From Bacteroidota bacterium (GTDB taxonomy: Bacteria; Bacteroidota; Bacteroidia; NS11-12g; UBA955), in assembly GCA_030833525.1 (NCBI GenBank), contig JAURGZ010000001.1:1-64000 (forward strand): a DNA stretch of 64,000 nt, in the 5' to 3' direction. Both the position numbers and the translations under genes were made by a program. The notes below the pieces were generated by a model. The model had not been told where the DNA came from and searched no databases. It saw only the letters and a list, made by a program, of their open reading frames with translations. Positions 1 through 9,775 of this stretch are shown here, one piece after another (within the stretch, counting starts at the first letter, position 1; each line of letters starts with the position of its first letter).

Positions 1-2781
1 AAGCCCTTGCCATTGCTCAACATTGGCCCCGACCAGCGCATTTGTACGTACGAGAGCGTGGTGTTGGATGCGGGTCACAACGACACGGTGAAGTACTTGT
101 GGAGCACCATGGACACGACCCAAAAGATCGAGATCAACGTAGCGGGTAAATACTCGGTGCGCGTGACAGAGACCAAGTGGTTGTGCCAGAAGTGGGATAC
201 GATGGAGCTGTTTGTCAACGACACGGTCATCGCCAATGCGGGACCTGACGTGACGATCTGCCACTTGAAGAGCACCTTGCTGGCGGCCCAGCACGCCCCT
301 GTGAACCGCACGGCGAGCTACACCTGGTACGATTTGACCGGTGCCAAGACCTTGGGTAGCGACATGGGTTATACGGTATCACCGAAGAACACGAATACCC
401 CGGGCCAACCCGCTCAGAACTTCTACTACCGCTTGTATGCGAGTGTGACCCAAGGGGGCCATACCTGCGAAGACGACGATACGGTGAAGGTGAAGGTGAA
501 TACACTTCCCTTTGTGAAGTGGGATCCCAAGCCCTTGAAGGCCCAGTGCTACGACTACGGTGACATTGAGTTGAACAACTTCTTCAACCGCGGCAAAGAG
601 ACCGGCGTGCGCATGTGGGCGGGTTCTTTGTGGAAGCCGAACAACATGATCGACAGCATTCTGCCCGATCGCCACTTGTTCAAGACCACCTTGTTGGACA
701 ACAACTTGCTTCAGAACGGCAACAACCTGCAGATGAAGGTATACGGCTGGTACAAAGACACGAACGGCTGTATCAACATCGACTCAGTGGTTCAGCGCAT
801 CAACGGCAACCCCGTGGTGGTGCTGGATACGCTATCATACTGCCAAGACTTGGGTGAAGCCCTGATGGACAATAGCATGATTCGCCCCAAGGTAAAAGTG
901 GGTGTGAAGTTGGATTGGTCGGTGTTGGATTACCCCAACGGCGTAGACCCCAGCAGCATTTTGGTGAATAACAACCCCTGGGGTACCCCCGATTGGCGCT
1001 TCAAGTTTGGAGACCCCACCGAAGACTATTACCAGGGTCAGTATAAGTTCCAGCTCTGCGTGGAAGACCAATTGACGGGCTGCCGTACTTGTGATTCTAC
1101 GATCATTGACATTGTAGCCGAACCTACGGTGAAGGTGAAGTCACCCGACCCTGTCTGCGTGAACTGGAAGTTGATGGAATTGTACGATTACATCACAGTC
1201 AACGGCGTTCAAGCCCAAGACGGCGACGGTTCCTTGTACGAGATCATCGAGTACAACTACAACCGCAACGACCCGAAGGTGAAGAACACCAATTTGATTG
1301 GCGGTCACCAGTTCCTTCCTGCCTTTGGAACGGGTACCTGGTACATACGCTACAGCAACGCGGGAACGGGTTGCTTGAAGCAAGACAGTTTCTACATCTA
1401 CGTAAACGATACGCCCGATGCGGTGATGCAGCCCCCCATTACGGTGTGCAGCAGCTTGGGTGATTTGGACTTGACCACCCGCGTGGACAAGGCGAACACG
1501 AAGCCTGCCTCTGCGGTAGGGGTGTGGAGCGGCCCGAACGTGAACTCAGCAACCAGCAAGTTTACGCCGGTTACCAACAAGACGGCCAACATCGAAGGCC
1601 CCCGCATCTTGACCTATGTGCTGACCGATAACAACGGTTGTACCGATACAGAATCCTACAACGTGTTTGTACGAACCCAGCCCGAGGTGCAGATCACCAC
1701 GCAAAAGCCGGCTCAGGCCTGCGAACGCACTCCGTTTGCGATACAGAGCAGCAGCTTGTTCAGCGATGGCAAAGTGACTTGGACGCGCTTGAACGGCTCA
1801 GACGGTTCGATCGACAATGCGGCATCCGAGAACATCAGCTACCAGCATGGCTTGCAGGATAGCGCGAACAAAGGAGCGTATTTGAAGGTAACCACAGTGC
1901 CCATCGCCAACGATGTGTGCCCGCCGGCCTCAGATAGCATCGAGATCATCTTGCACCAGTACCCTGTGTTGACGCCATTGGCGCTGCAGACGGGATGTGT
2001 GCCCTTGCTGACTACATGGATGGCTGAAGAGAACAAGGGCATTCCTGCCTCTCAGTTGCAGTACCGCTGGACTTTTGGAAACGGCGATACCAGCAACTTG
2101 CAAAACCCCAGCATTACCTACAAACAGCAGGGCAAGTACGACGTGAGCTTGACGGTGATCAACACGGCAGGCCCCTGCGCAGCGACGACGAGTTTGCGTC
2201 CTGCGGTAGAAGCATACCCGATTCCTGTAGCGAAGTTCGTAACCGATCCTCCTTACAGCACGACGGTGGCTTTGCCGAAGTTCAAGATTACGAACATGAG
2301 CACGATCACCCAGAGCCCATTTGCGCCCACCTTGCGCTACAACTGGGATTTTGGAACCGGCAATGCCAACGATACATCTACGATGAAGGATCCCCGCTTT
2401 GCCTATGGCAAGGATACGGCGACCTACACGATTCGCTTGATCACCACCAGCAACCACGGCTGCAGCGACACGGCTGAACGCAAAGTGGTGGTTGGGCCTG
2501 ATATCATTGTATTCATTCCTGACGTGTTCACTCCTGATGGAGCGGGTCCTCAGCGCAACAACACCTTCAACGCAGTGGCTAGCAACTTTAAAGCCTACAA
2601 CATGCGCATCTACAACCGCTGGGGTGAAAAGTTGTTCGAGACTGATGACATCAACATCGGTTGGGACGGTACTGCCAACGGCGCCGAGTGCCAACAAGAT
2701 GTTTACGTGTATCACATTGAAGTGATTTCATTTGACGACAAACCCTATAAGTTCGATGGTACGGTTACGCTCTTGCGCTAA
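1..2781 (+). CDS. PKD-domain protein with gliding motility-associated C-terminal (CHU_C, T9SS type B) sorting domain; 5'-truncated by window edge
   Basis: ORF open to window start; PKD-like 'YRWTFGNGDTSNLQNPSITYKQQGKYDVSLTV'; C-terminus 'VFIPDVFTPDGAGPQRNNTFNA...MRIYNRWGEKLFETDDINIGWDGTANG...DVYVYHIEV' is typical CHU_C. Confidence 0.93.
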   Translation, partial: KPLPLLNIGPDQRICTYESVVLDAGHNDTVKYLWSTMDTTQKIEINVAGKYSVRVTETKWLCQKWDTMELFVNDTVIANAGPDVTICHLKSTLLAAQHAPVNRTASYTWYDLTGAKTLGSDMGYTVSPKNTNTPGQPAQNFYYRLYASVTQGGHTCEDDDTVKVKVNTLPFVKWDPKPLKAQCYDYGDIELNNFFNRGKETGVRMWAGSLWKPNNMIDSILPDRHLFKTTLLDNNLLQNGNNLQMKVYGWYKDTNGCINIDSVVQRINGNPVVVLDTLSYCQDLGEALMDNSMIRPKVKVGVKLDWSVLDYPNGVDPSSILVNNNPWGTPDWRFKFGDPTEDYYQGQYKFQLCVEDQLTGCRTCDSTIIDIVAEPTVKVKSPDPVCVNWKLMELYDYITVNGVQAQDGDGSLYEIIEYNYNRNDPKVKNTNLIGGHQFLPAFGTGTWYIRYSNAGTGCLKQDSFYIYVNDTPDAVMQPPITVCSSLGDLDLTTRVDKANTKPASAVGVWSGPNVNSATSKFTPVTNKTANIEGPRILTYVLTDNNGCTDTESYNVFVRTQPEVQITTQKPAQACERTPFAIQSSSLFSDGKVTWTRLNGSDGSIDNAASENISYQHGLQDSANKGAYLKVTTVPIANDVCPPASDSIEIILHQYPVLTPLALQTGCVPLLTTWMAEENKGIPASQLQYRWTFGNGDTSNLQNPSITYKQQGKYDVSLTVINTAGPCAATTSLRPAVEAYPIPVAKFVTDPPYSTTVALPKFKITNMSTITQSPFAPTLRYNWDFGTGNANDTSTMKDPRFAYGKDTATYTIRLITTSNHGCSDTAERKVVVGPDIIVFIPDVFTPDGAGPQRNNTFNAVASNFKAYNMRIYNRWGEKLFETDDINIGWDGTANGAECQQDVYVYHIEVISFDDKPYKFDGTVTLLR

Positions 2782-2802
2782 CCACCGGCCATCTCTTTCA
2801 TA

Positions 2803-2833
2803 AAAAAAGCCCCGAATCTTCGGGGCTTTTTTT
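2803..2833. terminator. Bidirectional intrinsic terminator between convergent genes
   Basis: AAAAAAAGCCCCGAatctTCGGGGCTTTTTTT. Confidence 0.85.
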
Positions 2834-3026
2834 ATGAATCATGGGGTTGAAAAACCCCAATGAAGAATTATAGTCATACTTGAATGCCTTCGTCTGAATT
2901 ATGAATCATGGGGTTGAAAAACCCCAATGAAGAATTATAGTCCTACTTGAATGCCTTCGTCTGAATCAGGGGGTTGAAAAAACCAATCAAGGATCAGAGT
3001 CCTACTCGAATGGCTTCGGCCAACAG
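2834..3026. repeat. 67-bp tandem repeat: two near-identical copies (2834-2900, 2901-2967) plus a diverged third copy running into the 3' end of the adjacent kinase CDS
   Basis: ATGAATCATGGGGTTGAAAAACCCCAATGAAGAATTATAGTC[A/C]TACTTGAATGCCTTCGTCTGAAT[T/C] twice, 65/67 identical; third copy CTGAATCAGGGGGTTGAAAAAACCAATCAAGGATCAGAGTCCTACTCGAATGGCTTCGGCCAACA. Confidence 0.9.
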
Positions 3027-3983
3027 ACGATCGGCTTGAATGGGAACTACACCTGTTTCTTCACAAACCAGCCCCCCAGCGAGATTGCTTAAGGCAGCCA
3101 AGGTGTTCCAAGGGCATTTCTTGGCCAAACACAAGGCGGCCACGCTCACAACCGTGTCGCCCGCCCCGCTGACATCAGCGATGTTGCGAACATGAGCAGG
3201 CAGGAGGTATTCTTCTTCGCCGCACAAAAGGTATACGCCTTTTTCGCTCAGGGTTACCATGGTGGCTTGGTTGCGTAAGATGCCATTCAATTCATGAACA
3301 GCCGCTCGAATTTCGTCCATGCTCGACAGCGCCCCTTCTAAGTTCAGTCCCTCTCGAATCTCTTTGAGATTGGGTTTGAATAGGGTGGCCTTTTTATAGC
3401 TCAAGAAATTGGATTTTTTAGGATCTACAATGGTCGGAATGCCGTGCTTTTGACACAGCTCCAAAAAAGACTCGATGTTCAAGCCGTGCAATACACCCTT
3501 GTTGTAATCTTCAAAGATGACCACATCGGCATTGTCCAATTCGCGGCGAAAATGTTCTTCGAGCAAATACGAATCCAGGGTGTCCAGGTCGTCCTTTACT
3601 TCGTGGTCTATGCGCAGCAACTGGTGATTGTTGCCCAACACGCGTGTTTTGGTAGTGGTTTTGCGCTTGTCGCTAACCAGCAGAGCACGAGTGGTCATGC
3701 CGGCGTCTTCCAACAATCGTCGCAAGTCTTCCCCTTCTTTATCGCGGCCAATGGCCGAGCATAAAACGGGAATGGCCCCAAGGGCCTTGAGGTTTAAGGC
3801 TACGTTTCCGGCCCCTCCCAGTCGGCTGTCGAAGCGCTGAACGTCGACCACAGGAACAGGGGCTTCAGGGGAAACGCGATCTACTTTTCCAATGATGTAA
3901 TTGTCGACCATGACATCGCCCACAATGAGGACGCGCACGCCGTAAAAACTCTTCATCAAATCATCGATAGCAGTCTGTTGCAT
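2994..3983 (-). CDS. rfaE1: PfkB-family kinase, D-glycero-beta-D-manno-heptose-7-phosphate kinase-like (RfaE1 / HldE N-domain)
   Basis: 'VLIVGDVMVDNYIIGKVDRVSPEAPVPVVDV' and 'NIADVSGAGDTVVSVAAL'; start chosen at MQQTAIDD, just downstream of a TACCTTTG motif. Confidence 0.85.
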   Translation of the reverse strand: MQQTAIDDLMKSFYGVRVLIVGDVMVDNYIIGKVDRVSPEAPVPVVDVQRFDSRLGGAGNVALNLKALGAIPVLCSAIGRDKEGEDLRRLLEDAGMTTRALLVSDKRKTTTKTRVLGNNHQLLRIDHEVKDDLDTLDSYLLEEHFRRELDNADVVIFEDYNKGVLHGLNIESFLELCQKHGIPTIVDPKKSNFLSYKKATLFKPNLKEIREGLNLEGALSSMDEIRAAVHELNGILRNQATMVTLSEKGVYLLCGEEEYLLPAHVRNIADVSGAGDTVVSVAALCLAKKCPWNTLAALSNLAGGLVCEETGVVPIQADRLLAEAIRVGL

Positions 3984-3990
3984 GTATGGG

Positions 3991-3998
3991 CAAAGGTA
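3991..3998 (-). promoter_or_regulatory. Bacteroidota -7 element TACCTTTG, 7 nt upstream of ATG
   Basis: CAAAGGTA on + strand. Confidence 0.55.
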
Positions 3999-4003
3999 AG
4001 GGT

Positions 4004-5200
4004 TTAATTCAGGGCCTCGAAGGCCAGTTTGAGTCGACGGCAAGCTTCGAGCAAGGATTCTTCAGCGGCCGCATAAGAGAGCCGTATGCAATTGGGGGCT
4101 CCGAATCCAGTTCCGGATACGCAGCTTACACCGGCTGATTCCAAAAGGTAAAGACACAGGTCCTCGCTGCTTTCCAAGCTATTTCCTTGTGGGTCAGACT
4201 TGCCCAGGTAATGGCTTACGTCGGGGAATACATAAAAAGCCCCGGCCGGTACCGGCATTTGAAGGTGGGGAATCTCGTTCATGGCCTTGATGACCAAATC
4301 GCGCCGAGATTGAAACCGGTCGCACATTTGACGCACCTCAGACTGATCACCATTTAGAGCGGCTACTCCTGCCCATTGGGCTACGCTGTTGGCTCCTGAG
4401 GTAAACAGGCCTTGAACCTTGTCACAGGCCGCTACCAAGTCTTTGGGACCGGCTAAGTAACCCAAGCGCCAACCGGTCATGGCGTAGCCTTTGCTAAAGC
4501 CATTCACGATGGCCAGTCGATTTTGCAAGGCCTCATGGGTAGCCAAACTGCTGTGCGGCCCCTCGTATTGAATGTGCTCGTAAATCTCGTCAGAAAGGAT
4601 GAACACCTGCGGATACCGCTCCAGGACCTCAGCCCAAGCGTCGAGTTCGGCCGGCGTCATAACGGCCCCTGAAGGGTTGCAAGGGGAAGAAAAGAGCAGC
4701 AAGCGAGTTTTATCGGTAATGGCTGACTCCAGCTGCTGGGCCGAAGCTTTGAAATCTTGGCTCGCATCGGTATACAGAGGTACCACTTTGCCCCCGGCAT
4801 ATTCTACCATGGTCGGATAGCTCACCCAATACGGGGCGGGCAAGATGACTTCGTCGCCTGGGTTTACCAAAGCCAATACGGCATTGATCAAACTTTGCTT
4901 GGCGCCGCTGCTGATGATGATTTGGTCAGCTTGGTATTGGACCTTGTTTTCACGCAGCAATTTGTCGCAAATGGCCTGTCGCAATTCAGGTATGCCCGAA
5001 ACAGGAGGGTAGTGGGTTTGCCCAGATTGGGCAGCTTCATGAGCCGCTTCGCAAATGAAAGCAGGGGTGTCAAAATCGGGCTCACCAATGCTCAAACTGA
5101 TGATGTCACGCCCGGCGGCTTTGAGTTCGCGGGCTTTCTTGGTCATGGCCAAGGTTTGGCTTTCCACAATATCGGCTATGCGCTGACTGATACGGGTCAT
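4004..5200 (-). CDS. aspC: Pyridoxal phosphate-dependent class I/II aminotransferase (aspartate aminotransferase family)
   Basis: 'SLSIGEPDFDTPAFICEAAHEA', 'FSSPCNPSGAVMT', 'IVNGFSKGYAMTGWRLGYLAGP'; start at MTRISQRIADI. Confidence 0.92.
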   Translation of the reverse strand: MTRISQRIADIVESQTLAMTKKARELKAAGRDIISLSIGEPDFDTPAFICEAAHEAAQSGQTHYPPVSGIPELRQAICDKLLRENKVQYQADQIIISSGAKQSLINAVLALVNPGDEVILPAPYWVSYPTMVEYAGGKVVPLYTDASQDFKASAQQLESAITDKTRLLLFSSPCNPSGAVMTPAELDAWAEVLERYPQVFILSDEIYEHIQYEGPHSSLATHEALQNRLAIVNGFSKGYAMTGWRLGYLAGPKDLVAACDKVQGLFTSGANSVAQWAGVAALNGDQSEVRQMCDRFQSRRDLVIKAMNEIPHLQMPVPAGAFYVFPDVSHYLGKSDPQGNSLESSEDLCLYLLESAGVSCVSGTGFGAPNCIRLSYAAAEESLLEACRRLKLAFEALN

Positions 5201-5203
5201 ACA

Positions 5204-5211
5204 CAAAAATA
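5204..5211 (-). promoter_or_regulatory. -7 element TATTTTTG for the aminotransferase gene (divergent pair)
   Basis: CAAAAATA on + strand, 3 nt from ATG. Confidence 0.5.
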
Positions 5212-5235
5212 CCGAATCGGGCCGGCAATTGCCCG

Positions 5236-5243
5236 TATTTTTG
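5236..5243 (+). promoter_or_regulatory. -7 element TATTTTTG for the glycosyltransferase gene
   Basis: TATTTTTG 4 nt before GTG start at 5248. Confidence 0.5.
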
Positions 5244-5247
5244 TTCG

Positions 5248-6459
5248 GTGAAGATTCTGTTTGTTGCCAACCGCATGCCTTACCCGCCATATCGGGGAGA
5301 CAAATTGAAAATCTTCAATTTGGCCAAGCAATTGGCCCCTTTTCACCGCCTTCATTTGTTGACCGTGGCTGAGTCTCACGAAGACATTGCCTACGGGGAA
5401 CAATTGAAAAAAATGACCCTCGACAATGGGTTGCCATTGTTTGAGCGCATCGATTGGGTGTACCGGCCCAAGTTGAAGTCCTACGGGGCCGCCTTGTTGG
5501 GGCTGTTGGGGAATAGGCCCTTGCAACTCGCATTTTTTCGATCCCGAGCCTTTCAAAAGCGCTTGAATTTTTTTCTCGGTGAATCGTACGACGCCATTCA
5601 CGTGCAACACTTGCGCATGGGGCAATATTTTGATGGTTCTGTTCCCGCTAATGCCGTTTTGGATTTGCCCGACGCGTTTAGCTTGTATTGGAAGCGCAGG
5701 CGCGACCAAGCTCGAAATCCCTTGCTCAAATGGTTCAATGCCATGGAATATCGACGCATGAAAATCTGGGAACAGCGATTGCTTCCTCAGTTTGCGTTGA
5801 ACTTGGTCTGTTCCCACGAAGACCGGGCCTATTTGCAAGAACATTGTGGTTTGGCTCAAGGCCAACTCAATATGCTTCCCAATGGAGTTGACACCGATGC
5901 TTTTGCACCCCAGTCGGTCGATTCACCGAGGGCTCAAGTCTTGTTTACCGGGAACATGGATTATGCTCCCAATGTAGATGCCGTTGCATGGTTCGCTGCT
6001 GAGATTTGGCCAGAGGTATTGAAACAAGTGCCCCACGCGAAATGGATCATAGCCGGTCAACGGCCGGTGGCCTCGGTGCGGGCTTTGGAAAGTGAATCCA
6101 TACAAGTGCTGGGTTTTGTGCCCCATTTGGCTGATGCCTACGCCCATGCTCAGGTGGTGATAAGCCCATTGCGTTTGGGTGCGGGTACTCAAAACAAGGT
6201 TTTGGAAGCCATGAGCATGGCCAAAGCGGTTGTGAGCAGTGAGGTTGGATTTTACGGATTGGGCATCGAATCTGGGCAAGGCGTGGTGTTGGCCAAGACG
6301 GCGGCTGAAATTGCCAAGGCCACCGTCGCGTTGTTGCAGAATCCTGATCAGGCTGTTGACATTGGCCAAAAAGGTTATGAGTTGGTTCAGTCTCGATTTG
6401 CTTGGAGGGTAGTAGCCAAGCAATTGGAAAATTATTTACAAGGCATTCGAAGGGATTAG
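5248..6459 (+). CDS. Group 1 (GT4-like) glycosyltransferase, TIGR03087-like sugar transferase
   Basis: 'MKILFVANRMPYPPYRGDKLKIFNLAKQLA'; 'VLFTGNMDYAPNVDAVAWF'; 'PLRLGAGTQNKVLEAMSMAKAVVSS'; GTG start. Confidence 0.85.
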   Translation: MKILFVANRMPYPPYRGDKLKIFNLAKQLAPFHRLHLLTVAESHEDIAYGEQLKKMTLDNGLPLFERIDWVYRPKLKSYGAALLGLLGNRPLQLAFFRSRAFQKRLNFFLGESYDAIHVQHLRMGQYFDGSVPANAVLDLPDAFSLYWKRRRDQARNPLLKWFNAMEYRRMKIWEQRLLPQFALNLVCSHEDRAYLQEHCGLAQGQLNMLPNGVDTDAFAPQSVDSPRAQVLFTGNMDYAPNVDAVAWFAAEIWPEVLKQVPHAKWIIAGQRPVASVRALESESIQVLGFVPHLADAYAHAQVVISPLRLGAGTQNKVLEAMSMAKAVVSSEVGFYGLGIESGQGVVLAKTAAEIAKATVALLQNPDQAVDIGQKGYELVQSRFAWRVVAKQLENYLQGIRRD

Positions 6460-6485
6460 GGCACTCAAATCAGGCCCAGTACGTG

Positions 6486-6493
6486 TATATTTG
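6486..6493 (+). promoter_or_regulatory. -7 element TATATTTG, 4 nt before ATG
   Basis: gTATATTTGggctATG. Confidence 0.55.
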
Positions 6494-6497
6494 GGCT

Positions 6498-9400
6498 ATG
6501 AGAAAAGTGCTTTTTGTACTCTGTTCAATAGCCGCAATGACCTCGGGCATTGCGCAGTCAGGTGATTCCATGACCAAGCTTTTGCTCGGCCAAGTGAAGT
6601 TCAGAAACATTGGTCCAGCCAAGACAAGCGGTCGCGTGGTTGATTTTGCCGTTAATCCAGATCAACCTTCTCAATATTACGTAGCTACGGCCTACAGCGG
6701 CGTCTGGAAGACAGACAACAATGGCACTACTTTTCAACCCATTTTCGATCGTTATGGCACCCAGAGCATCGGGTGCGTGGCCATCAATCCGCAGAATGTC
6801 AACGAAATATTCGTAGGGACGGGCGAGAACAACAACCAACGCAGCGTGGGCTATGGAAATGGCCTGTACAAGAGCAGCGACGGGGGTAAGAATTTTCACC
6901 TCGTGGGCTTGAAAAACAGCGAACACATTGGCAATGTGGTGTTTCACCCCAGCGAAAAAGGCACCCTCTATGTGTCGGCCTACGGTCCTGTTTGGAGCAA
7001 AGGGGGAGAGCGAGGCGTTTACAAAAGCACCGACGGGGGTGAAACCTGGGTGCAGATGCACAAAGTTTCAGATTATACGGGTTGCAACGAAGTGCACATC
7101 GATCCCAGCAACCCTGCCATTGTTTATGCAGCCTATCACCAGCGCATGCGCCATGAATATACCTACCTGGGCGGTGGGCCTGAATCGGCGGTGTACCGTT
7201 CGATTGACGGTGGCAAAACCTGGAAAAAGCTAAACGGCGGCCTGCCAGGGGGTGATTTGGGAAGAATAGCCTTGGCCTTGCCCGCTGACCATAAGGGTTG
7301 GATTTACGCCATGGTAGAAGGTTCCAGTGACAAAGGGGGTATTTACCTATCAAAGGATTTCGGCGAAAGCTGGGTGAAGCAGAGCTCTTACCAGACTTCG
7401 GGGAATTACTACCAAGAATTGGTATTGGACCCCAATGACGGGGAGACGCTCTTCATGTTGGATACCTACCTTCACGGTTCAAGCGATGCTGGAAAAACAG
7501 TAAAACCGCTGTCTGAGACTTATAAACACGTAGATAACCACGCCCTGTGGGTAGACCCGTCGAACTCGAGCCATTGGTTGGCAGGTTGCGACGGCGGCAT
7601 CTATGAAACCTACGACAAAGGAGCGCAGTGGATTTTTAAGTCCAACCTGCCCATTACTCAGTTTTACCGGGTTTCGGTAGACAATTCAGAGCCTTTCTAT
7701 AACGTCTACGGTGGAACCCAAGACAACTACAGTTTGGGTGGCCCCAGCCGCAACAACAGCAACAACGGCATTGGCAGTGAAGAGTGGTTTGTGACGGTAG
7801 GGGGAGATGGTTTTAAATCTCAAATTGACCCCTACAATCCCAACATCGTATATGCGCAATGGCAGTACGGTGGGTTGATTCGTTTCGATCGCCAAACCGG
7901 TGAGGAGTTAGACATCAAACCCCATGTAGGGCCCGGGGAACCCGCATTGCGCTGGAATTGGGATGCGCCATTGCTGATTTCTCGTTACAACCCTGCTCGT
8001 TTGTATTTCGCAGCGAATCGCGTTTTTGTAAGCCCTGATCGCGGGAATTCATGGAAGGCCATTTCAGGGGATTTGAGCCAGCAAATCGACCGCAACAAGC
8101 TGCCCATCATGGATCAAATTTGGGGATTGGATGCGGTAGCCAAGAATCAGAGCACCAGTATTTACGGCAACATTACCTACTTGTGGGAGTCGTTTCACGA
8201 TTCCCTGACTTTGTTCGCGGGGACCGATGATGGGGTTGTACGCTATACCCAAGACGGGGGATTGAGCTGGAAAACCTGCAGCCAAAATTTCCCGGGTGCT
8301 CCGGCCAATACCTTTGTTTCCTCGATTTACAGTTCGCGATTCGACGCCCAAACGCTTTATGTCACCTTAGACAACCATCGCAGGGGAGATTACAAGCCTT
8401 ATGTGTTCAAGAGTACGAATTTGGGTAAGACTTGGGTAGCCATCAACACCGGCATTCCTGCCAATGCTCCCATCAAGTGCTTTTTGGAGGATTATAAAAA
8501 CAAGGATCTGCTGCTAGTCGGGCATGAGTTCGGTATGGTCATCAGTTTCAATGGAGGGAAGACTTGGTACAATTGGAACGGCGGCTTGCCGCCCATCGCC
8601 ATCAAGGATATGGTGTTTCAGGAGCGCGAAGATGATCTGGTAGTTGCCACTTTCGGCCGCGGATTCGCCGTGTGCGATGACTTTCATGTGCTGCGCGATT
8701 TGAGCGGAATCGGTCAATCAGCGGCATTGGCAACTATGACTGGTTCTTCAGCCAAGGCGAGCTCAGCCATATTGACGGTAGAAAAAGCCGATTTATTTGG
8801 AGAATCATCCCCTTTGGGTCGTCCCGGCAATGGATTTGTAGGCTCCACTCGTTATTTCGCTCCCAATCCCGATTTTGGGGCTCAAATCTATTTCTACAAT
8901 GCCGATGAGTATAAAAGCATTGAAGACCGCCGCCACGAGCGCGAAAAGGCGTTGGCAACAGATAAAATGGCCCAAGTTTATCCGCAGAAAGATTCCATTT
9001 ATTGGGAGTCGGTAGAGGCCTTGCCAGAGTATTTCATTCGCATTCGACTGTCTACGGGCACCCAATCGGTGGCCATGATTTCAGTGCCGTCTGGGGTTGG
9101 ATTCAAAAAAGTTTCATGGAACCTGCGCTATACAGACCGATCCGAATTGCCTTCAGGGAAAAATGGCAAGCCTGAATCGTCAGACTTTGTTCCCGAGGGT
9201 TTGTATGTCGCTGATTTGATGCGTTTGCATCAAGGTCAATGGATCACCTTAGCGACGGGCCAGCCATTTGAAGTTCGCCGCTTGTTTTCTTCCAGTTTGG
9301 CTCCCGCTTTGTCTCAGGCTGAACGTGAAATTTTCCAAGCTCGTGCAGCCGAAATTCGCAAGGAATTGTCTTTGATGCTTCGCCTGTTGAAAGAGTTGAA

Positions 9401-9767
9401 TGCAGGTTTGGAGGAGTTGAGCCATTTGGAATACGTACTCAAGCCCACTGACAAAGGAGATTTGAAAACGGTGGCCGAGTTGCAGAGTCAACGCTTAGCA
9501 CTGGATTTGGCCATTAACGGAAACCGTGCCTTGGCGGGTCATGAATTTGAAACGCCTGAATCCATTACAGAACGCGCAGGAAACCTTTGGTATTATGCCA
9601 ATAGCTCTACCTATGGCCCGACTCTGAGTCACCAACAAGCCTTGTCAGAGGTTGCGCAAGAAATGCAGCAGGTGAGAGTCGATATGGCAGCCGTTTTAAA
9701 GGCGTATGAAGAACTTGTGATGTCTTTGCGTGACAAAGGCTATCCGACGCCGGTATTGTTTCGCTAA
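6498..9767 (+). CDS. Secreted sortilin/VPS10- and BNR-repeat 'glycosyl hydrolase-like' beta-propeller protein
   Basis: Signal peptide MRKVLFVLCSIAAMTSGIAQ; repeated 'YKSTDGGETWVQM', 'YRSIDGGKTWKKL', 'YLSKDFGESWVKQ'. Confidence 0.85.
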   Translation: MRKVLFVLCSIAAMTSGIAQSGDSMTKLLLGQVKFRNIGPAKTSGRVVDFAVNPDQPSQYYVATAYSGVWKTDNNGTTFQPIFDRYGTQSIGCVAINPQNVNEIFVGTGENNNQRSVGYGNGLYKSSDGGKNFHLVGLKNSEHIGNVVFHPSEKGTLYVSAYGPVWSKGGERGVYKSTDGGETWVQMHKVSDYTGCNEVHIDPSNPAIVYAAYHQRMRHEYTYLGGGPESAVYRSIDGGKTWKKLNGGLPGGDLGRIALALPADHKGWIYAMVEGSSDKGGIYLSKDFGESWVKQSSYQTSGNYYQELVLDPNDGETLFMLDTYLHGSSDAGKTVKPLSETYKHVDNHALWVDPSNSSHWLAGCDGGIYETYDKGAQWIFKSNLPITQFYRVSVDNSEPFYNVYGGTQDNYSLGGPSRNNSNNGIGSEEWFVTVGGDGFKSQIDPYNPNIVYAQWQYGGLIRFDRQTGEELDIKPHVGPGEPALRWNWDAPLLISRYNPARLYFAANRVFVSPDRGNSWKAISGDLSQQIDRNKLPIMDQIWGLDAVAKNQSTSIYGNITYLWESFHDSLTLFAGTDDGVVRYTQDGGLSWKTCSQNFPGAPANTFVSSIYSSRFDAQTLYVTLDNHRRGDYKPYVFKSTNLGKTWVAINTGIPANAPIKCFLEDYKNKDLLLVGHEFGMVISFNGGKTWYNWNGGLPPIAIKDMVFQEREDDLVVATFGRGFAVCDDFHVLRDLSGIGQSAALATMTGSSAKASSAILTVEKADLFGESSPLGRPGNGFVGSTRYFAPNPDFGAQIYFYNADEYKSIEDRRHEREKALATDKMAQVYPQKDSIYWESVEALPEYFIRIRLSTGTQSVAMISVPSGVGFKKVSWNLRYTDRSELPSGKNGKPESSDFVPEGLYVADLMRLHQGQWITLATGQPFEVRRLFSSSLAPALSQAEREIFQARAAEIRKELSLMLRLLKELNAGLEELSHLEYVLKPTDKGDLKTVAELQSQRLALDLAINGNRALAGHEFETPESITERAGNLWYYANSSTYGPTLSHQQALSEVAQEMQQVRVDMAAVLKAYEELVMSLRDKGYPTPVLFR

Positions 9768-9775
9768 AAGGCTTT

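Noticed and set aside
227-505. Small antisense ORFs of 60-100 aa throughout the track
   Set aside because: All overlap strong CDSs and show no conserved motifs; treated as chance frames.
1930-2715. 261-aa antisense ORF within the PKD/CHU_C gene
   Set aside because: Overlaps a well-supported CDS on the other strand; Arg/Val/His-rich translation with no domain.
2834-3000. Possible CRISPR-like array at the 67-bp repeats
   Set aside because: Copies are directly adjacent with no spacers and only two intact units; better explained by tandem duplication of a gene tail.
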